6,189 bases of DNA from Candidatus Pacearchaeota archaeon (GTDB lineage: Archaea; Nanoarchaeota; Nanoarchaeia; Pacearchaeales; GW2011-AR1), in NCBI GenBank assembly GCA_002690445.1, contig NZER01000077.1, positions 1 to 6,189 of the forward strand, given 5' to 3'. Position 1 is the stretch's first letter, and each line of letters begins with the position of its first letter. The notes under the pieces are model-generated. The model saw only the letters and a program-made list of their open reading frames with translations. It made no database searches and was not told the origin of the DNA. A program made the position numbers and the translations under genes. Shown one piece after another: positions 1 through 4,448 of the stretch.

Positions 1-1281
1 CAAGGCTGGGGTCGTCACACAACAGTTGTCACTGGGGATCAAGGCTCCGCACAAGTTTCAAAGAACGAATGGAACGCTGACTTAAATGAAACAGGTATGC
101 TTGGTTTTGATATTGAAACCAAAACACTATCATCAGATGCCTTAACACCTGTAAGCTCAGCAAACATTGTAGCTGGTGAGGGTGGAAGTGCAGACGATTT
201 TTCATTCATTGTATATGGTTCTGGTCCAGAGGTAGCCGAAGAGGATATTTTATTTTTCTATAAAGGATCACAGGTTATCACAGTAACACATAACACAGGT
301 GGTGCACCAAGTAATTCTGGTAACATACAACTACTCGGTGGGGCATCAAAAGTATTAGATACAAACCTACCATTAATATTACAAAGAAAGGGTAATGTGT
401 TTTATGAGATAATATCATCAGCAGGAACCACAGTAACAGCAGCTTCTACAACAACATTTACAAATAAAACAATAGATGCCGATGGCACAGGTAACTCAAT
501 TACAAATATTGAAAATGCCAATATTAAAGCAAGTGCAGGTATCGATGCAAGTAAGATAGCAGATGCTTCAGTATCAGATGCAGAATTTCAAAGACTTGAT
601 GGTGTATCATCAGACATTCAAGGACAGATAGATGCAAAACAAGCAACATTGACATTTGGCATATCTAATACCAATGTTACAAAATGTGGAACAGGTATTG
701 TAGATGATGATTTTATTAGAATAGACGGAACGACAATGGAAGGCAGAAGTGCTAGTGAAGTTTTATCAGATATCGGTGCAAGTGCAACAGCAGGGAATGG
801 TTCATTGGTCACAGTTGGTGCATTAGATTCAGGATCAATTACAAGTGGATTTGGAAGTATCAATAACGGATCATCTACAATCACAACGACAGGTGCATTG
901 GCATCAGGTGCAATTACTACAAGTGGCACATTAACAATGGGTGATAATATTATCACAGGAATTAAATCACTAGATATGGACGTTGATACATTAGCATATG
1001 GTGCTTCAGTTGCTATTGATTTTGATACTAATGAAGAAATTATACTTGGTGACTTAACAGGCAATATAGAATTTACAGGTAGCAACTATGCTTTAGGAAA
1101 ACATAAAGTGCTTCATATGGAATCAGATGGCAGTGCAAGAACATTCACATTTCCATCAGGTTGGGTTTTCTATGGAACAAAACCAACAACAACAGTGGCA
1201 AGTAAAAAATCAATCTTATCATTATCTTGCATAGGATCAGCAGAAGCAGATGTAAGGGCAGTATTCGTAGAAGAGGCATAA
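1..1281 (+). CDS. Tail-fibre-like virion protein, 5'-truncated by the window
   Basis: The frame is open from base 1, so the ATG at 97 is probably an internal Met: the 32 upstream codons (QGWGRHTTVV..., then VSKNEWNADLNETGMLGF) read as natural protein. The visible part is 426 residues. Residues about 60-140 are a beta-rich segment. About 153-213 hold the phrases TFTNKTIDADG, NSITNIENANIKASAGIDAS and FQRLDGVSSDIQGQIDAKQ, which I recognise from tail fibres and structural proteins of marine and cyanobacterial phages. About 272-312 are Gly/Ser/Thr repeats (GALDSGSIT, GALASGAIT), and a beta-rich C-terminus includes TFPSGWVFYG. No membrane segment is seen. The likely role is host contact or a tail appendage, with the missing N-terminus expected to hold the virion-anchoring part. 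It ends with TAA four bases before the next gene. The virion role is likely; the exact position in the particle is unknown. Confidence 0.85.
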   Translation, partial: QGWGRHTTVVTGDQGSAQVSKNEWNADLNETGMLGFDIETKTLSSDALTPVSSANIVAGEGGSADDFSFIVYGSGPEVAEEDILFFYKGSQVITVTHNTGGAPSNSGNIQLLGGASKVLDTNLPLILQRKGNVFYEIISSAGTTVTAASTTTFTNKTIDADGTGNSITNIENANIKASAGIDASKIADASVSDAEFQRLDGVSSDIQGQIDAKQATLTFGISNTNVTKCGTGIVDDDFIRIDGTTMEGRSASEVLSDIGASATAGNGSLVTVGALDSGSITSGFGSINNGSSTITTTGALASGAITTSGTLTMGDNIITGIKSLDMDVDTLAYGASVAIDFDTNEEIILGDLTGNIEFTGSNYALGKHKVLHMESDGSARTFTFPSGWVFYGTKPTTTVASKKSILSLSCIGSAEADVRAVFVEEA

Positions 1282-1285
1282 GCCA

Positions 1286-2209
1286 ATGTCACCACCACAA
1301 GATATTGGAGATCAAGCATTATTAGGATCAGCACAACCAAGTGGTGGTAAAACAGGAATTGTAGCAGGCGGTTATAACCCTGAAATGAATATCACTGATG
1401 AATATGTTGGTGGTGTTTGGTCAGCAGGTGGTACAACAAGTGTATCATATACAAGTGGATTTTGTGGTGGTTCAGCTTCAAGTGGATTAAGAGCAAGTGG
1501 ACAACTTGCAAGTGGCACCACAAATTCTGCCGAAAGATATACAGGTGGTGGTGGTGGATCTGGTGGTGGAACATGGTCTAATACAGGAATTGGTACAATA
1601 TCAAATGCAAGAAATAGTATGGGTGGTGCAAAAAATAAAGATGATGGGATTACAATGGGTGGTCAAAATGCTTCAAATAACGGTTATAATATTTGGCAAT
1701 CTTGGGACGGTTCATCTTGGTCTACAGCAGCAACAAACATGAATAGAGCAACTCGTTCAGGTGCTTCAGGTGGTGATTCTACAAGTGCATTTCAAGCAGG
1801 TGGTTATAACACATCAGATGGCTATAATAATAAAACAGAAGTTCTTGCAGGTGGAACATGGACAGATGCAGGTTATATTCTTGCAAATCCTGATTCAGAT
1901 GCTTTAACAATGATTAATGGTATGGGTGGTGGACAATCTGACGATGCTATTGTCTGTCTTGGTGATGGTCAAACAGCGTGTACGTTTGATGGTACTGCAA
2001 ATTGGTCATCTATTGCTAATCAAACAACAAATATTAACAATGGTGCAGTCGGTGGTAATTCTTCAGAAGCATTTAGAACAGGGGGAAATATAACAGGTGG
2101 TAGTTATACACGAGGCACAGAAGACTATGAGGGTGCAGGTGATGCTTGGACTACAGGTGGATTATTGGCAGGTGTAGCTCGTGGTTATTTTTCAGGTGGA
2201 TTTAATTGA
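1286..2209 (+). CDS. Kelch-like beta-propeller protein, probable virion adhesin
   Basis: This 307-residue Gly/Ser/Thr/Asn-rich protein has six Trp-centred units: W45, W97, W145, W192, W240 and W288 (spacings 52, 48, 47, 48, 48). Units carry kelch hallmarks: a Gly-Gly pair after a hydrophobic strand (VAGGY 26-30, TMGGQ 123-127, QAGGY 170-174, RTGGN 264-268), then an acidic/aromatic segment and W(S/T). The C-terminus (ARGYFSGGFN) resembles the first strand of a unit, so it could complete the incomplete first blade by the 'velcro' closure known in propellers. No signal peptide, catalytic motif or membrane segment is seen. The ATG lies 4 bases after the upstream TAA, with a weak GAGG at 1273-1276 nine bases before it. 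Following a tail-fibre gene, it probably binds a host surface ligand (inference). The fold call rests on periodicity alone. Confidence 0.8.
   Translation: MSPPQDIGDQALLGSAQPSGGKTGIVAGGYNPEMNITDEYVGGVWSAGGTTSVSYTSGFCGGSASSGLRASGQLASGTTNSAERYTGGGGGSGGGTWSNTGIGTISNARNSMGGAKNKDDGITMGGQNASNNGYNIWQSWDGSSWSTAATNMNRATRSGASGGDSTSAFQAGGYNTSDGYNNKTEVLAGGTWTDAGYILANPDSDALTMINGMGGGQSDDAIVCLGDGQTACTFDGTANWSSIANQTTNINNGAVGGNSSEAFRTGGNITGGSYTRGTEDYEGAGDAWTTGGLLAGVARGYFSGGFN
1544..1570 (+). repeat. GGT/GGA codon tract encoding a polyglycine loop
   Basis: Four GGT codons and a GGA, then a Ser codon and three more Gly codons, encode residues 87-95 (GGGGGSGGG) just before W97 of the propeller. The tract sits in the only blade that is longer than the others (52 against 47-48 residues), so it looks like an in-frame slippage expansion of a surface loop. 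Confidence 0.6.
2194..2198 (+). promoter_or_regulatory. Shine-Dalgarno-like AGGTG before the TTG start
   Basis: AGGTG matches the core complementary to the 3' end of prokaryotic 16S rRNA (GGAGGTGAT) and lies 7 bases before the TTG at 2206. It supports that start, but AGGTGG is also common in this gene simply as Gly codons, so the match could be incidental. Confidence 0.4.
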
Positions 2210-2847
2210 ATGATATAAAGAAATACACCAAACTAGGTGTGACAAAGATTCGTGATGGAGATATACTAGAAAAAGATGATATGAAATCAGTATCAAATCT
2301 ATCAAAAGAATTGCAACGAGTATTTGAAGTCCATCAGATGTGGAGAACAGAAACAGAAATGAGATATAGTGTTCTTAATGATGTAAAGTTTCCAACACCT
2401 GCGAGTAAATATTGGCAATCTATAAGAGAGCAGAATGTATTTTGGGAACAGTTGGTATTTCTAAGTTGTGACTATCAAAAACAGCAGGGTGAATTAGAAT
2501 TATTGGAAATAGAATATGATGAAATTAAAGGAAATACAAAGAAAGCAAATGCACAGCGTAAGATCAAAGATTCTGAGATTAAACATAAACAATTCGGATT
2601 AATGAATATGAGATTACAGGCACATGATCGAGTTAGGGAAATTAAACTATGGGAGAAAATTAAAGATGAACAGATAGAGAAAGGCGACTTTGACACTTTT
2701 GATGTAAATAAACATCAAGTAGAAAGTTATGCTAAGAGTTGGGAACAGGAAATGAATATGGGTAGATTATCTAATCAGGCAGATTTATTCAGACATGCAA
2801 AGGCAAACTTGGAAACACTACAAAAGGAAAAAGCAAGTGTTGAATAA
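2206..2847 (+). CDS. Charged helical protein of unknown function (virion or assembly module)
   Basis: The protein is 213 residues from a TTG start. This is the first possible codon, since TAA at 2203-2205 closes the frame just upstream, and the TTG overlaps the previous gene's TGA (TTGA). The nearest in-frame ATG is at 2281 and would remove 25 residues (NDIKKYTKLGVTKIRDGD...) that read as real protein. The ATG at 2210 is in another frame and stops at once. The sequence is almost wholly helix-forming: a conserved-looking FPTPASKYWQ at 62-71, a Glu/Lys-rich probable coiled coil at about 75-160 (GELELLEIEYDEIK, then DRVREIKLWEKIKDE), a short break at DFDTFDVNKHQ (161-171), and a last helix to the end. 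From memory, proteins with the DR-REIKLW and FDT-DVN-HQ phrases recur in marine phage structural clusters without assigned function. No enzyme motif or membrane segment is seen. Confidence 0.82.
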   Translation: MNDIKKYTKLGVTKIRDGDILEKDDMKSVSNLSKELQRVFEVHQMWRTETEMRYSVLNDVKFPTPASKYWQSIREQNVFWEQLVFLSCDYQKQQGELELLEIEYDEIKGNTKKANAQRKIKDSEIKHKQFGLMNMRLQAHDRVREIKLWEKIKDEQIEKGDFDTFDVNKHQVESYAKSWEQEMNMGRLSNQADLFRHAKANLETLQKEKASVE

Positions 2848-2862
2848 TATGAGTTGATATGA

Positions 2863-4086
2863 ATGGCACTAACAACTCTGTTTGATGAAGTTATTTATGA
2901 CTCGGCAGTATTCGATACAGTAAAGAGATATTCAGTAGATATAGAAGAAAAGAAAACAGTATTTGATGGAACAAACAATCTGTTTGATCCAGTTGTATTT
3001 GATACGGTTCAAGGTGGCATATTAACAGTTAGCGATACTGTAAGTAGATTATTGGAAACCTATAGAACCATGCCAGAATCCATATCAATATCAGATTCAA
3101 TATCAAGACAATTAGGTTCATTAAGATCAATATCTGAAGCAAGTATTGCAGTTAGTGCAGGTGTAGTCACAACAATATTAACTGTATTTAGGACCATAAC
3201 AGGTGTAAGCATAACAACATCAGATTCAGTGGGAACTATATCACCCACATCTAATAGATATATTTACGATCTTGGTTCTGTGTTTGATACGGTATATTTC
3301 TCAAGCCCACCATTTGATATTGATGTAAAATCATACACAATAACGGATTCAGTATCCAGGTTGTTTGCATCATACAGAACAATAACAGGTGTTTCAATAT
3401 CGGTGAGTGATAGTATAAGTAGGATATTAACTTCATTTAGATCAATAAGCGAGAGTGTATCCATATCCGATTCGGTGTCAAGAATAATGTCAGCATTTAG
3501 AAGTATATCAGATCCATCTATATCTGTGAGTGATGGCATATCTAGGATACTTGGATCATTAAGAAGTATAACAGAACCATCCATATCTGTCTCCGATTCG
3601 GTAAGCAGGTTAATGGCAGCCTTTAGAAGTGTATCCGAGTCTATATCTGTGTCCGATTCCATATCCAGGTTAATGTCAAGCTTTAGATCAATAACCGATA
3701 CCAGTATATCCGTTAGCGATTCCGTATCAAGAATACTTGCTGCATTAAGATCCATGTCTGAATCTGTATCCATATCAGACTCAATTAGTAGATTAATAAA
3801 CACATTCAGAAGTATCAGTGAGAGTGTATCAATATCTGATTCTGTCTCAAGATTAATGGGTAGTTTCAGAAGTATCACAGAGGCTGCGATATCCATATCT
3901 GATGCGATTGCTGCATCAAGAAACACATTCAGAACCCTATCCGAGGCTGCATTAACGGTTGGAGATGTATTAACAGCGGTCAAACATATGCCTGCGATGG
4001 TTATACTAAATACAGTCCAAATACTAAGAACTTCGAGAATAACTACATATATTGCAAAGGTGATAAGGAATACTGTATACGGTTAA
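2863..4086 (+). CDS. SDSVSR-repeat fibre-like protein
   Basis: This 407-residue protein is built mostly from about 15 units of 20 or 21 residues. The consensus is roughly S-I-S-(V/I)-S-D-S-(V/I)-S-R-(L/I)-(L/M)-x-x-(F/L)-R-S-I-(S/T)-E. Ser-Asp anchors fall at residues 57, 77, (98), 120, 161, 182, 202, 223, 244, 264, 285, 305, 325, 346 and (367, as Gly-Asp). The N-terminal 50 residues instead carry Phe-Asp boxes (VFDTV at 16-20 and 45-49), and a third VFDTV (140-144) sits in an insertion that interrupts the repeats. The C-terminal 30 residues are basic and non-repetitive. Each unit suggests a short strand then a short helix, which fits a solenoid or fibre shaft (inference). Every Arg codon is AGA or AGG. 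Similar repeats are, from memory, common in Thaumarchaeota surface proteins. No signal peptide is seen. Two other ATGs just upstream (2849, 2859) give only tiny frames. No good Shine-Dalgarno is seen, only TGAG at 2850-2853. Confidence 0.83.
   Translation: MALTTLFDEVIYDSAVFDTVKRYSVDIEEKKTVFDGTNNLFDPVVFDTVQGGILTVSDTVSRLLETYRTMPESISISDSISRQLGSLRSISEASIAVSAGVVTTILTVFRTITGVSITTSDSVGTISPTSNRYIYDLGSVFDTVYFSSPPFDIDVKSYTITDSVSRLFASYRTITGVSISVSDSISRILTSFRSISESVSISDSVSRIMSAFRSISDPSISVSDGISRILGSLRSITEPSISVSDSVSRLMAAFRSVSESISVSDSISRLMSSFRSITDTSISVSDSVSRILAALRSMSESVSISDSISRLINTFRSISESVSISDSVSRLMGSFRSITEAAISISDAIAASRNTFRTLSEAALTVGDVLTAVKHMPAMVILNTVQILRTSRITTYIAKVIRNTVYG
2878..3009 (+). repeat. Phe-Asp box repeats, two copies (third at 3259-3318)
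   Basis: Two related segments encode LFDEVIYDSAVFDTV (2878-2922) and VFDGTNNLFDPVVFDTV (2959-3009). A third, beginning YIYDLGSVFDTV, lies at 3259-3318 within the repeat domain. Each ends in the exact peptide VFDTV. They look like a separate small module from the SDSVSR units, possibly an anchoring or capping element. Confidence 0.6.
3022..3993 (+). repeat. Protein-level tandem repeats, 60-63 base period
   Basis: About 15 units run in two blocks (roughly 3022-3243 and 3334-3993) separated by the Phe-Asp box insertion. The repeat is clear in protein but poor in DNA: the Ser-Asp-Ser core is written as TCAGATTCA, AGTGATAGT, TCCGATTCG, AGCGATTCC, TCAGACTCA and TCTGATTCT in different units. This indicates old duplications held by selection on the protein rather than a fresh satellite. 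Confidence 0.85.
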
Positions 4087-4089
4087 GTC

Positions 4090-4097
4090 TTATATAG
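4090..4097 (+). promoter_or_regulatory. Possible archaeal TATA box (TTATATAG)
   Basis: TTATATAG is centred about 26 bases before the ATG at 4119, the spacing expected between an archaeal TATA box and a transcription start at or next to the start codon. The 14 bases before that ATG hold no Shine-Dalgarno-like sequence, which fits a leaderless transcript. The region is AT-rich, so a chance match is quite possible, and it means little if the host is bacterial. Confidence 0.35.
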
Positions 4098-4118
4098 GAA
4101 TAAGCACTAATATAAACT

Positions 4119-4448
4119 ATGGTAGCAGGAAAAGTCCACACTGGGGATACACACACAGATTTCCAGTTATTGGTACAGGAGACGGATACAGATGGTACAA
4201 ACTCAGCCTTTGACCTTGCTGATGCGAGTTCGATTCAAATGGTTATCACAGACCCATCAGGCACCGAAACCACAGTTACCGCACTTATTTTAAATGCACC
4301 AGGAACAAATGGTATAATTAGATATATTAACAGCACCCCCAATCCAGCCATATCCACAGCAGGTTTATGGAAATACAGGGCTAAGATTGGAATCACAGCG
4401 GGCGGAGCATTTCAGAGTAATAACGCAACATTCGAGGTGCTTGGATAA
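4119..4448 (+). CDS. Small Ig-like / upper-baseplate-like (BppU N-terminal type) protein
   Basis: This 109-residue, all-beta-looking protein follows the pattern of the N-terminal domain of phage upper-baseplate proteins. An opening strand carries a polar stretch (GDTHTDFQLLV, 9-19), then 'FDLADASSIQMVITDPSGTE' (31-50), a strand pair around NGIIRYI (64-70), and a closing 'AGLWKYRAKI' (81-90) with a final 'SNNATFEVLG'. In larger homologues this domain docks a receptor-binding part. Here it stands alone, so it may be a baseplate or fibre-attachment subunit that works with the neighbouring fibre proteins (inference). It follows a 32-base gap, the largest in the window, and its TAA overlaps the next ATG by one base (TAATG). 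No signal peptide, Cys or catalytic motif is seen. The family call is from pattern memory; the coding call is strong. Confidence 0.75.
   Translation: MVAGKVHTGDTHTDFQLLVQETDTDGTNSAFDLADASSIQMVITDPSGTETTVTALILNAPGTNGIIRYINSTPNPAISTAGLWKYRAKIGITAGGAFQSNNATFEVLG
4434..4439 (+). promoter_or_regulatory. Shine-Dalgarno GAGGTG for the gene at 4448
   Basis: GAGGTG is a six-base match to the GGAGGTGAT complement of the 16S 3' end, 8 bases before the ATG at 4448. It lies inside the last codons of the upstream gene. It is the best ribosome-binding site in the window and fixes the start of the large downstream frame. Confidence 0.65.

Noticed and set aside
97..99. ATG at 97 as the true start of the first gene
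   Set aside because: The frame is open through base 1 and the upstream 32 codons read as protein of the same type, so the gene probably begins before the window.
618..1085. 155-codon antisense frame
   Set aside because: It lies wholly inside the tail-fibre gene, its product is low-complexity Pro/Val/Ile, and no start signal or neighbour supports it.
1392..1742. Small frames on both strands within the propeller gene (antisense 1392-1574, sense 1497-1742)
   Set aside because: Their His- or Val/Gln-rich products are shifted readings of GGT/ACA-rich DNA; the propeller frame explains the region.
1286..2209. Target of a diversity-generating retroelement in the adhesin
   Set aside because: No template repeat, no reverse transcriptase gene and no clustered AAY codons at the C-terminus are visible in the window.
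2475..2696. 73-codon antisense frame within the helical-protein gene
   Set aside because: It is contained in a well-supported gene and its Ser/Leu/Cys-rich product reflects the antisense of Glu/Lys codons.
3264..3983. 239-codon antisense frame with an Asp/Ile/Leu-rich repetitive product
   Set aside because: It is the mirror of the SDSVSR repeat gene; its periodicity follows from the sense repeats, and the sense frame has clear protein-level conservation among units. The smaller antisense frames at 3060-3248 and 3251-3436 are rejected for the same reason.
3022..3993. CRISPR array or DNA satellite, because of the 60-63 base period
   Set aside because: Units are not conserved at DNA level and have no spacer structure; the period is a protein repeat.
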